Counted from the stretch's first letter, positions 1 to 5,161 are shown. The stretch is DNA of 5,161 nucleotides from Chryseobacterium gleum (GCA_943326825.2 CALPUT020000208.1:1-5161); one strand, 5' to 3'. Notes: generated by a model not told the origin, from the sequence alone. Program-made: numbers and translations.

Positions 1-464
1 AGTATCGATTTTTAACGAAGGAAGAAATGGAAATCTTTGATGAAGATTTTAAACATTTCATGATTACAAATGGTGTAACAAACGAAGAATGGTTGGAATG
101 GAATAAATCTGATCTTGAAAAAGCAACTCAATTAGTGGAAGTTTTCTCAGACACTGTGCTTCAAAAAGTCTATGAAAAAATCAAATTTATTGAATTTAGA
201 AGTGCTGATTCTTGTATTGTTTTCAATTGTTTAGACGATAAAATGGAATTGATTTCGTTGAATAAAAAAGATGGAACTGTTGATTTAACAACTCCTGAAA
301 GTATTCATGAAGCTTTATCTAAAAATCCACAAAATTTGTCCTATTTTAAAACTGAAAAGAAATATGTCAAATCACGTGAAACTGAAATTCATGAGATGAT
401 TGAGCAGGGTTGTTTTAATTCAAATCAAGTGTTTTGGGATGCATTATTGTTGTTGGTGGATTAA
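1..464 (+). CDS. DUF6495-like small cytoplasmic protein, 5' end cut by window
   Basis: Function unknown. The first ATG in the window is at 27, but the frame stays open to the left edge and reads YRFLTKEE directly before that methionine, with bases 1-2 (AG) fitting the end of a Lys codon. Family members, as I recall them, begin MKYRxLxxEE, so the true start is probably only one or two codons before base 1, giving a protein of about 155 residues. It is acidic and soluble, with no signal peptide or membrane segment. Features recalled from the Bacteroidota-restricted DUF6495 family are a central FIEFRS stretch (about 'yLEhrS'), a TTPESI segment, then KKYVKSRETEI and a C-terminal EMIEQGC helix. 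It stops 44 nt before the DUF2911 gene, which appears to have its own promoter. The family name is from memory; the coding call is firm. Confidence 0.8.
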   Translation, partial: YRFLTKEEMEIFDEDFKHFMITNGVTNEEWLEWNKSDLEKATQLVEVFSDTVLQKVYEKIKFIEFRSADSCIVFNCLDDKMELISLNKKDGTVDLTTPESIHEALSKNPQNLSYFKTEKKYVKSRETEIHEMIEQGCFNSNQVFWDALLLLVD

Positions 465-484
465 TATAATTATGACTAATTTTA
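453..484 (+). promoter_or_regulatory. Candidate Bacteroidota-type promoter for the DUF2911 gene
   Basis: A TTG at 453-455 is followed after 21 nt by TAATTTTA at 477-484. The Flavobacteriia sigma-A consensus is TTG, 17-23 nt, then TAnnTTTG; the last base differs here. Transcription would begin near 490, leaving a leader of about 20 A-rich nt before the ATG at 509, which is typical of this phylum. The -33 part lies inside the end of the upstream gene. In AT-rich DNA such matches arise by chance, so this is tentative. Confidence 0.3.
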
Positions 485-508
485 GCCAACTACAAACAAA
501 ATTATAAA

Positions 509-1348
509 ATGAAAAAATTATTCATATTACTATCATTAGTTACTGTTTCTTCAGTAAATGGTCAAGTACAATTTCCAAAAGCAAGTCCAGCTGCTAAAGT
601 GGAACAAAAAGTGGGATTAACTGACGTTAAAATTTCTTATTCTCGTCCAGGAAAAAAAGGTAGAACTGTTTTTGGTGATATGTTACCATTTGGAGAACTT
701 TGGAGAACGGGTGCAAATGAAAATACCCTTTTTAGAACAAGTGATCCAATCACATTTGGAAAAGATACTTTACAAAAAGGGACGTATGCTATTTTTACTA
801 AACCAGGAAAAGAAGCTTGGGATATTATTTTCTATAAAGACACAACGAATTGGGGAACACCAGATAATTGGGAAGATGCTAAAGTTGCTCTAAAAACATC
901 AGCTAAAGTTAAAACAACAACTGATGTTATTGAAACTTTCACCATTTCAATTGATAATTTTGAAAAAGAAAGTGCTACTTTAAATTTTGCTTGGGATCAG
1001 ACAATTGCTTCGGCTCAATTTACAACTCCAACTAACAAAAAAGTGATGGCTTCTATTGATAAATTAATGGCTGGACCAACAGCTGGAGAATACTACAATT
1101 CTGGTAACTACTACTTCAAAGAGAAAAAGGACTTAAAACAAGCCTTAACTTGGGTTTCGAAAGCATGTGAAATACAAGGAGATCAAGCTTATTGGATGTA
1201 CAATACAAAAGCTCAAATTCAAGCTGAATTAGGTGACAAAAAAGCTGCGATTGAAACTGCTAAAATAGCATTAAAAGCAGCTGAAGCAGATAAAAACAAC
1301 GATTACATTAAAATGATTAAAACTTCAATTGAAACTTGGAGTAAATAA
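509..1348 (+). CDS. Exported DUF2911 domain protein with TPR-like C-terminal tail
   Basis: Molecular function unknown. Residues 1-18 form a signal peptide: KK, then a hydrophobic LFILLSLVTVSSV core, with likely cleavage VNG|Q before Gln19. The mature protein should be periplasmic or outer-membrane associated; there is no lipobox Cys and no C-terminal sorting domain. The DUF2911 domain covers about residues 22-170 and carries its signature motifs: SPAAKVEQKVGLTDVKISYSRP, KGRTVFGDMLPFGELWRTGAN, then KGTYAIFTKPGKEAW and ETFTISIDN. Residues about 192-265 are helical and alanine/lysine-rich (YYNSGNYYFKEKKDLKQAL, then GDKKAAIETAKIAL), resembling one or two TPR/Sel1-type repeats; this arrangement is common in DUF2911 proteins of Bacteroidota. 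The start is the only ATG with a signal peptide, and it follows an A-rich leader with no Shine-Dalgarno. The SUFU gene begins 16 nt downstream, so co-transcription is likely. Confidence 0.93.
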   Translation: MKKLFILLSLVTVSSVNGQVQFPKASPAAKVEQKVGLTDVKISYSRPGKKGRTVFGDMLPFGELWRTGANENTLFRTSDPITFGKDTLQKGTYAIFTKPGKEAWDIIFYKDTTNWGTPDNWEDAKVALKTSAKVKTTTDVIETFTISIDNFEKESATLNFAWDQTIASAQFTTPTNKKVMASIDKLMAGPTAGEYYNSGNYYFKEKKDLKQALTWVSKACEIQGDQAYWMYNTKAQIQAELGDKKAAIETAKIALKAAEADKNNDYIKMIKTSIETWSK

Positions 1349-1364
1349 TCTTAATAAATTAAAA

Positions 1365-1985
1365 ATGACCAATTTTGAAACAGAATTAATCAAACGATTT
1401 GGTGAACAAAATATTCAGCAAGTTGAAGTTAATTCAACTGAAATACCATTATTACTTGTAACCCTCAATTTTGATAATCAATTACGCATTTTGGTTACGA
1501 ATGGATTAAGTGATTTCAAAATGGAAGTTCCGGAGAAAGTTGCAGGAAGAGAATTTAATGAAATTTACTTTTGTTTACCAAGTTATTGGGACGTGAATGA
1601 TCGTGAAAATCAAAACATGAATTGGATTTTTGACTGGATTCAGCGTTTGGCAAAACATGTAGTTTCAAAAAATACTTGGTTTGGTCATGGGCATACAATT
1701 CCTTGCGAAAATCCATTTAAGGCGTTGTCGAACACTATGAAACAAAATCATTTTTTCTTAAGTGATACGATGCTTTTAACGGATGATTTAAATCCTGTTG
1801 AATTGGAAGAAAAAACAGTTTATTTATTGAGTATTATCCCCATTTTTGAAGAAGAAATGGATTACAAACAAGGAAAAGGGACATTGAAGTTATCTCAAAA
1901 ATTGATGAATCATGGTATCACTGAAAAGTTAGATGATTACAGAGGAACTGTATTGAGAAGTAAATGGAAATTTTTAGGAAAATAA
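1365..1985 (+). CDS. Suppressor of fused (SUFU) domain protein
   Basis: A 206-residue cytoplasmic protein that is essentially one bacterial SUFU domain (Pfam family named after the Drosophila Hedgehog-pathway protein). Recognisable motifs: LVTNGLSDFKMEVPE (residues 43-57), the EIYFCLPSYW strand (66-75), NWIFDWIQRLAKHV (86-99), TWFGHGHTIP (104-113) and LSIIPIFEEEMDYK (155-168). There is no signal peptide or membrane segment. I chose the ATG at 1365. A TTG at 1329 would add 12 residues but would sit inside the preceding gene, and the added residues are not family-like. The start lies 16 nt after the DUF2911 stop, behind an A-rich leader, so the two genes are probably one operon. Bacterial SUFU proteins are often immunity proteins in polymorphic toxin loci, but no toxin gene lies in this window, so no role can be assigned. 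Confidence 0.9.
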   Translation: MTNFETELIKRFGEQNIQQVEVNSTEIPLLLVTLNFDNQLRILVTNGLSDFKMEVPEKVAGREFNEIYFCLPSYWDVNDRENQNMNWIFDWIQRLAKHVVSKNTWFGHGHTIPCENPFKALSNTMKQNHFFLSDTMLLTDDLNPVELEEKTVYLLSIIPIFEEEMDYKQGKGTLKLSQKLMNHGITEKLDDYRGTVLRSKWKFLGK

Positions 1986-2009
1986 TTAAATGAAATTAGT
2001 AAAATTCAA

Positions 2010-2032
2010 AGGCGCAAATTCAATTTGCGCCT
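2010..2032. terminator. Perfect hairpin between convergent genes, probable terminator
   Basis: AGGCGCAAAT (2010-2019) pairs perfectly with ATTTGCGCCT (2023-2032) around a TCA loop. It begins 24 nt after the SUFU stop and 73 nt beyond the stop of the opposing PLP-enzyme gene, so it probably serves chiefly the plus-strand operon, perhaps both. The GC-rich stem stands out in very AT-rich surroundings. The following T-tract is weak in both directions (ATTGTGTG on plus, TTGAATTTTAC on minus), so efficiency is uncertain. Confidence 0.7.
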
Positions 2033-2041
2033 ATTGTGTGT

Positions 2042-2056
2042 CAAAAATAGTTTTTG
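2042..2056. repeat. Short AT inverted repeat (CAAAAA/TTTTTG)
   Basis: CAAAAA (2042-2047) and TTTTTG (2051-2056) can pair across a TAG loop, ten bases after the GC-rich hairpin. On the plus strand the TTTTT arm could act as a late U-tract for that terminator. The stem is weak and may be a chance product of A/T runs. Confidence 0.35.
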
Positions 2057-2117
2057 TAGTTGTAGTTTATTCTAATAGTTTTAACTATCCTTAACTTTTT
2101 GTAGTTTATAGTTTATT
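2051..2117. repeat. Imperfect direct repeat spanning the 3' end of the PLP-enzyme gene
   Basis: The segment 2051-2071 and the segment 2096-2117 are nearly the same. Both begin TTTTTGTAGTT and end TAGTTTATT; the second has two bases (TA) where the first has one (G) between these blocks. The start-to-start distance is 45 nt. The second copy contains the stop codon and last codons of the minus-strand PLP-enzyme gene (Asn-Lys-Leu-stop), so the first copy looks like a decayed duplicate of the gene tail. Confidence 0.6.
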
Positions 2118-3353
2118 TAATGCTTGATCGATATCGAAAATCAAATCGTTGTAATTTTCTACTCCAACAGATAATCGAACCAATTTTTCTGAAATATGCA
2201 TAATCTCTTTATCTTCATGAGGAACATCCGCATGTGTCATTGTTTGAGGATGTTCAGCCAAACTTTCTGTTCCTCCTAAGCTTACTGCCAATTTGATCAA
2301 TTGAAGTGAGTCTAAAAATTGGAAAGCTTCTTTTTCTCCTCCTTTAATATCAAATGCAATCATTGCTCCATTTGAAGAATACTGACGATCTAAAATCTCT
2401 TTTTCTCTCGGATCTGTGATAAATCCTAAGTAATATACTTTCTCTACTTTCGGATGATTTTGTAAGAAATTAGCAACATGCTCTGCATTTTTTGCTTGTT
2501 CTTCCATTCTTACTTTCAACGTTTCTAAACTTCTCATTAACAACCAACCTGTCCAAGGTCCAGCCATATTTCCTAAAAATGTTCTTAAACCTTTCACTCT
2601 AGCCATTAATGCTTTTGAACCTAAACAAGCTCCAGCAATAACATCTGAATGTCCACCAATGTATTTTGTTGCAGAATATAAAACTAAATCAGCTCCATGC
2701 TTTAACGGATGTTGCCAAAGTGGTCCCATGTAAGTATTATCTACTGATAAAACAACTGGTTTTTCTTCGGTAGTGAAATGGTTTTTAATTTCTGCACACA
2801 TTTCAATATCGATCAATGCGTTTGTAGGATTTGCAGGAGTCTCAATGTGAATCATTGTTAAACGATCGCCTCTTCCTGTTGCATTGATACGCTCAATTAT
2901 TTGTTCTTTAGAATCTGTTGCATGAAAACCAACAGACATGATATTTAATTTCTTTAAAAAGTGGTTGATGAAGTGATCCGTTCCACCGTAAACTGGACGA
3001 GAATACAACAATAAATCACCAGGCGCCATAAATTCCATTAACGCAGTTGAAATTGCTGACATTCCGCTTTCAAAAACTGCACAATCTTCAGCTCCATCCC
3101 ATAAACAAAGACGGTTTTCTAGAATTTCTAAATCTGGATTATTTAAACGACTATAAATTAAACCTAACTCTTCACCTTTGTCTTTTTCTCTTAAACCATA
3201 AGCTAATTCAAAAAAACGTTTTCCTTCCATAGCAGAAGTAAAAACAAAAGTTGAAGTTTGAAAAATTGGGCATTTTATAGCTCCTTCTGATAATGACGGT
3301 TTATAACCGTAACTCATCATCAAACTTTCTGGTTGCATTCTTGAATAATCCAT
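2106..3353 (-). CDS. Cys/Met-metabolism PLP-dependent enzyme (cystathionine gamma-synthase / methionine gamma-lyase family)
   Basis: A 415-residue cytosolic fold-type I PLP enzyme acting on sulfur amino acids; the exact reaction (gamma-synthase, gamma-lyase or O-acyl-homoserine sulfhydrylase) cannot be settled from sequence. The Schiff-base lysine is K230 in YSATKYIGGHSD. Other family hallmarks are Y67-S-R69 (cofactor phosphate contact from the partner subunit), ESGMSAIS (95-102), RPVYGGTDHF (119-128), HIETPANPTN (169-178), the D205-NTY cofactor-ring Asp, SLGGTESLAEHP (358-369) and R393 in VRLSVGVEN (substrate carboxylate). It is slightly longer than the usual 390-400 residues because of a charged stretch at about 50-64 before YSR. 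The position of methionine gamma-lyase's active-site Cys (YGCT) is Gly here (YGGT). The start ATG is preceded by an A/T-rich leader with a -7-like element. It converges on the SUFU gene and may be controlled by the Lrp/AsnC gene nearby. Confidence 0.93.
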   Translation of the reverse strand: MDYSRMQPESLMMSYGYKPSLSEGAIKCPIFQTSTFVFTSAMEGKRFFELAYGLREKDKGEELGLIYSRLNNPDLEILENRLCLWDGAEDCAVFESGMSAISTALMEFMAPGDLLLYSRPVYGGTDHFINHFLKKLNIMSVGFHATDSKEQIIERINATGRGDRLTMIHIETPANPTNALIDIEMCAEIKNHFTTEEKPVVLSVDNTYMGPLWQHPLKHGADLVLYSATKYIGGHSDVIAGACLGSKALMARVKGLRTFLGNMAGPWTGWLLMRSLETLKVRMEEQAKNAEHVANFLQNHPKVEKVYYLGFITDPREKEILDRQYSSNGAMIAFDIKGGEKEAFQFLDSLQLIKLAVSLGGTESLAEHPQTMTHADVPHEDKEIMHISEKLVRLSVGVENYNDLIFDIDQALNKL

Positions 3354-3378
3354 AGAATAATGTTCTTTATTATGTTTA

Positions 3379-3392
3379 CAAATTTACATTTG
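3379..3392 (-). promoter_or_regulatory. Candidate -7 element inside a small inverted repeat, upstream of the PLP-enzyme gene
   Basis: Read on the minus strand, 3386-3379 is TAAATTTG, a full match to the Bacteroidota -7 consensus TAnnTTTG, 25 nt before the ATG. No clear TTG is present at the expected -33 distance. The element lies within the inverted repeat CAAAT-TTAC-ATTTG (3379-3392), which could be an operator overlapping the promoter. Both readings are tentative given the local AT content. Confidence 0.35.
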
Positions 3393-3479
3393 ATTCTATA
3401 TATTATTTTATTTGTAGAAAATAAAACTATTATTATTGATTATTCAATATTTTAAAACTATTTAAATAAATAATTTCAA

Positions 3480-3508
3480 TGTTTTTTAGATAAAAATTCT
3501 AAAAAACA
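3480..3508. repeat. 11-bp perfect AT-rich inverted repeat abutting the terminator
   Basis: TGTTTTTTAGA (3480-3490) and TCTAAAAAACA (3498-3508) are exact reverse complements around the 7-nt spacer TAAAAAT. It directly touches the terminator hairpin at 3509-3534, and its right arm is what gives that terminator its T-tract on the minus strand. It could be a second, AT-rich stem in the transcript or a protein-binding site upstream of the PLP-enzyme gene. Confidence 0.6.
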
Positions 3509-3534
3509 AAGGCTACCAATAATTTGATAGCCTT
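3501..3534 (-). terminator. Rho-independent terminator of the T9SS-cargo gene
   Basis: On the minus strand the stem AAGGCTA/TAGCCTT (3534-3528 with 3515-3509) is extended by one mismatch and three more pairs around a 4-nt loop, and is followed at once by TGTTTTTT. It begins 25 nt after the stop codon at 3559. This is the best-formed intrinsic terminator in the window, and it argues that the downstream PLP-enzyme gene is transcribed from its own promoter. Confidence 0.82.
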
Positions 3535-3558
3535 AATTACTAGAAAATAGTGTGATGA

Positions 3559-4482
3559 TTAGTGTAAAACGATTTTAGTGTTTTTGACAACTTCATTTTT
3601 TTCATTCATTATTGTCATAAAATATAAACCCGAATCAGCAATTGATTTCAGAGAAATAGATTCAATAATTCCATGATTTTTATAAATTATTTTACCATCA
3701 ATATCTTTGATTTCAATTGTATTATTTTGATTTGAATGATTGTTGTTTACTATTTTGATGATATCATCCGTTGGATTTGGATAAATATTAAAATTCTCAA
3801 GACTACTTTCTTCTATACTTGCAGTTGAATTGTTTGCTCCTGTGTTACTTCCACTTCCAGCATATACTTGCGCATATGGATACGTTAAATTCGACAAACC
3901 TGATGTAATTATCTTTGATTCATTACATGTACCATTAAATCCTACTAGTGTTAAAACAGTACCGACATCTTGAATTGCAAAATTACAATACGTAGTTGGA
4001 AATGAACTCATAGGATTCGCATTTGAATACCATTGTAGATCCTGATATAAAATGTTTGATGATGGTTGTGCACAGAAGTAATCTAATTTTGGTCCATTTG
4101 GCAATGAATCTATCAAATAAAAGACGTTCAAATTGTTTGAAGTTGGACATGGATTTGAAGGTTTAACTCCGATTGAATATTGCGCTTCAAAGCAATAATT
4201 AAATGGATAATTTGGATCTTTAGAAGTGCCAAGCAACCAGTAATTACCTATAGGTAGAGAATCCATTAGTAATTCATTATAACTCATCATAGGTCCAGTT
4301 GTATGGTTTTCCACTTTATATAAAATCCAACTTTTTAGATTTTTCCCTGTTGTATCAAGTTGAATACTTCCATTGTTATTTTCTGGTAAAGTAGCTCCTG
4401 TAACTTGTGCATAGTTTATTGTAACTTGAGCATAACTAGCGAATCCTATATTAATAATTAGTAGTGCGAATATTTTTTTCAT
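3559..4482 (-). CDS. T9SS-exported protein with C-terminal type A sorting domain
   Basis: A 307-residue exported protein of unknown role. Residues 1-18 are a signal peptide (KK, then IFALLIINIGF, cleavage SYA|Q). Residues about 231-307 are a type A sorting domain: FNIYPNPTDDIIKI (231-244), IKDIDGKIIYK (258-268), LKSIADSGLYFMTI (278-291) and the final TKIVLH. Such domains take cargo across the outer membrane by the type IX system, usually for surface attachment or release. A Gly/Ser/Asn-rich linker (about 207-225) precedes it. The central part (20-206) has no domain I can name; PENNNGSIQLD (33-43) with DSLPIGNYWLLGTSKD (74-89) loosely recalls the beta-rich SprB-like repeat pattern. Five cysteines (97, 112, 137, 166, 186) could form disulfides. 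YAQVT occurs twice, at 17-21 and 24-28. The gene has its own terminator. Confidence 0.9.
   Translation of the reverse strand: MKKIFALLIINIGFASYAQVTINYAQVTGATLPENNNGSIQLDTTGKNLKSWILYKVENHTTGPMMSYNELLMDSLPIGNYWLLGTSKDPNYPFNYCFEAQYSIGVKPSNPCPTSNNLNVFYLIDSLPNGPKLDYFCAQPSSNILYQDLQWYSNANPMSSFPTTYCNFAIQDVGTVLTLVGFNGTCNESKIITSGLSNLTYPYAQVYAGSGSNTGANNSTASIEESSLENFNIYPNPTDDIIKIVNNNHSNQNNTIEIKDIDGKIIYKNHGIIESISLKSIADSGLYFMTIMNEKNEVVKNTKIVLH
4399..4434 (-). repeat. Tandem 21-nt-period repeat in the signal-peptide region
   Basis: The 15 bases at 4399-4413 and at 4420-4434 match at 14 positions, with a period of 21 nt, exactly seven codons. In protein they give YAQVT twice (residues 17-21 and 24-28), so the likely signal-peptidase cleavage site is duplicated in frame. 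Confidence 0.6.
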
Positions 4483-4685
4483 AATCTTTTGGTTTTATAG
4501 AAAAGTCACATTTTTTATCTAGAATTTAAAAATCTAACTTCGATGTTATTTCTATAACGCGCCATTTATTAGAGAGGTTGCTTTGGGAAATATAAAATTT
4601 TTATTTTTCCATAAGTGTAGAATTTTATTCTTTTATTATTAATTTTAATAGAAATATTATCTAATTATTAATTCAATTATAGATT
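4483..4685. other. Divergent intergenic region between T9SS-cargo and Lrp/AsnC genes
   Basis: This 203-bp gap must hold promoters for both flanking genes. On the plus strand TTG at 4578-4580 followed after 21 nt by TATTTTTC (4602-4609) is a fair promoter candidate for the regulator. On the minus strand TAGATTTT (4536-4529) is a weak -7 candidate for the T9SS gene, with no convincing -33. A small inverted repeat GTTAT-TTCT-ATAAC lies at 4545-4558 and could be an operator, since Lrp-type regulators often control their own gene. The last 65 bases before the regulator are almost entirely A and T. No small gene or RNA was recognised. Confidence 0.4.
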
Positions 4686-5135
4686 ATGGATGAGAATATA
4701 GATGCAATTGATCAACATATAATACAGTTGCTTTTGTCTAATTCTAAATTAGGAACCAAAGAAATTGCCTCAAAAATTGGTTTAACAGTAACACCAACAT
4801 TTGAGCGAATTAAAAGATTGGAACGAAGAGGTGTAATCTTAGGTTATAGTGCCAAAATTAATCGAAAAAAAATAGGTAAAGGTTTACAAGTCTATTGCCA
4901 AACATCTTTAAAATCTCACAACCTAGAACTCATTGAACAATTTGAGCAATCAATTGTTGAATTAGAAGAAGTGGTTTCTTGTCACCATATTGCCGGAAAC
5001 ATCGATTATTTATTATACATAGAAGTCGCTGACATGGAAGAATACCAACAATTTTTAAGAAATAAATTGGCTACGATACCAAATATTGCTAATGTACAAA
5101 CTTCATTTGTGATGCGAACGTTGAAGGAAGGTTAG
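4686..5135 (+). CDS. Lrp/AsnC-family transcriptional regulator
   Basis: A 149-residue DNA-binding regulator of normal family length. Residues about 5-64 are the AsnC-type winged helix-turn-helix: IDAIDQHIIQLLLSNSK, then KEIASKIGLTVTPTFERIKRLERRGVILGYSAKIN, where TPTFERIKRL is the recognition helix. Residues about 68-145 form the ligand-sensing/oligomerisation (RAM) domain, with VVSCHHIAGNIDYLLYIEVADMEEY (96-120) and a final PNIANVQTSFVMRTLK strand. The G104 and D107 in GNIDY match the usual G.xD ligand-pocket motif. Relatives sense amino acids and control amino-acid metabolism genes; here the nearest such gene is the PLP enzyme about 1.3 kb away on the other strand. It transcribes away from both minus-strand genes. 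The effector is unknown. The start is the first ATG, giving the normal N-terminus. Confidence 0.95.
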   Translation: MDENIDAIDQHIIQLLLSNSKLGTKEIASKIGLTVTPTFERIKRLERRGVILGYSAKINRKKIGKGLQVYCQTSLKSHNLELIEQFEQSIVELEEVVSCHHIAGNIDYLLYIEVADMEEYQQFLRNKLATIPNIANVQTSFVMRTLKEG

Positions 5136-5161
5136 ACATTAGAACCGCTTCGCTGTTAGAT
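5132..5161. repeat. TTAGA-flanked GC-richer element at the window edge
   Basis: Right at and after the regulator's stop, TTAGA occurs three times (5132-5136, 5139-5143, 5156-5160) around the GC-richer core ACCGCTTCGCTG (5144-5155). The core can form only a weak imperfect hairpin (AAC-C-GC, TTC loop, GC-T-GTT). It may be the start of an intergenic repeat or terminator continuing past the window; the visible part is too short to decide. Confidence 0.3.

Noticed and set aside
672..893. 73-codon open frame on the plus strand inside the DUF2911 gene
   Set aside because: It lies in another frame of a firmly supported gene, and its protein shows no motif or plausible composition; a shadow frame.
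1365..1985. Immunity protein of a polymorphic toxin system
   Set aside because: SUFU proteins can play this part, but no toxin, Rhs/YD repeat, LXG, VgrG or other immunity gene is in the window.
3047..3232. 61-codon plus-strand open frame opposite the PLP-enzyme gene
   Set aside because: It is antisense to the conserved N-terminal part of the enzyme, is Leu/Phe-rich as expected of a complement-strand artefact, and has no leader or homologous motif.
2106..4482. A two-gene operon of the T9SS cargo and the PLP enzyme
   Set aside because: A 205-bp gap with a good intrinsic terminator and a fresh -7 element separates them, and their roles have no evident link.
4620..4685. AT-rich tract before the regulator as a replication origin or phage attachment site
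   Set aside because: There are no DnaA-box-like or iteron repeats, no integrase gene and no tRNA gene; high AT content alone is normal for gaps in this genome.
1..5161. CRISPR array, tRNA/rRNA gene, transposon or riboswitch
   Set aside because: No regularly spaced repeats, cloverleaf-like segments, transposase motifs or terminal inverted repeats were seen; coding density is high and the gaps are short.

Overview
The window looks like an ordinary chromosomal segment of a member of the Bacteroidota, most likely order Flavobacteriales (Crocinitomicaceae/Fluviicola-like is a guess). Evidence: strongly AT-rich DNA, A-rich leaders without Shine-Dalgarno sequences, TAnnTTTG-like -7 promoter elements, a DUF2911 exported protein, and a protein ending in a type IX secretion (T9SS) type A sorting domain.

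Left block, plus strand (1-1985): the 3' part of a small cytoplasmic protein gene whose true start lies just before base 1 (DUF6495-like), then a signal-peptide-bearing DUF2911 protein with a helical TPR-like tail, then, 16 nt later, a suppressor-of-fused (SUFU) domain protein. The last two probably form one transcription unit. It ends in a hairpin-rich 120-bp gap that faces a convergent gene.

Right block: two minus-strand genes, a PLP-dependent cystathionine gamma-synthase/methionine gamma-lyase family enzyme (2106-3353) and, upstream of it, a T9SS-exported protein (3559-4482). They are separated by a good intrinsic terminator with a T-run plus a second abutting inverted repeat, so they are probably transcribed separately. 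An Lrp/AsnC-type regulator (4686-5135, plus strand) is divergent from the minus-strand pair. A sulfur-amino-acid PLP enzyme near an Lrp-type regulator recalls mdeA/mdeR-type pairs, so the regulator may control the enzyme gene; this is inference only, and the T9SS gene lies between them.

No RNA genes, CRISPR arrays, insertion sequences, phage genes or defence systems were seen, and no intergenic gap exceeds about 205 bp. I found no convincing new multi-gene system. The points worth a second look are small: start-site corrections, clustered inverted repeats at gene ends, a duplicated signal-peptidase site, and an enzyme of uncertain substrate specificity.
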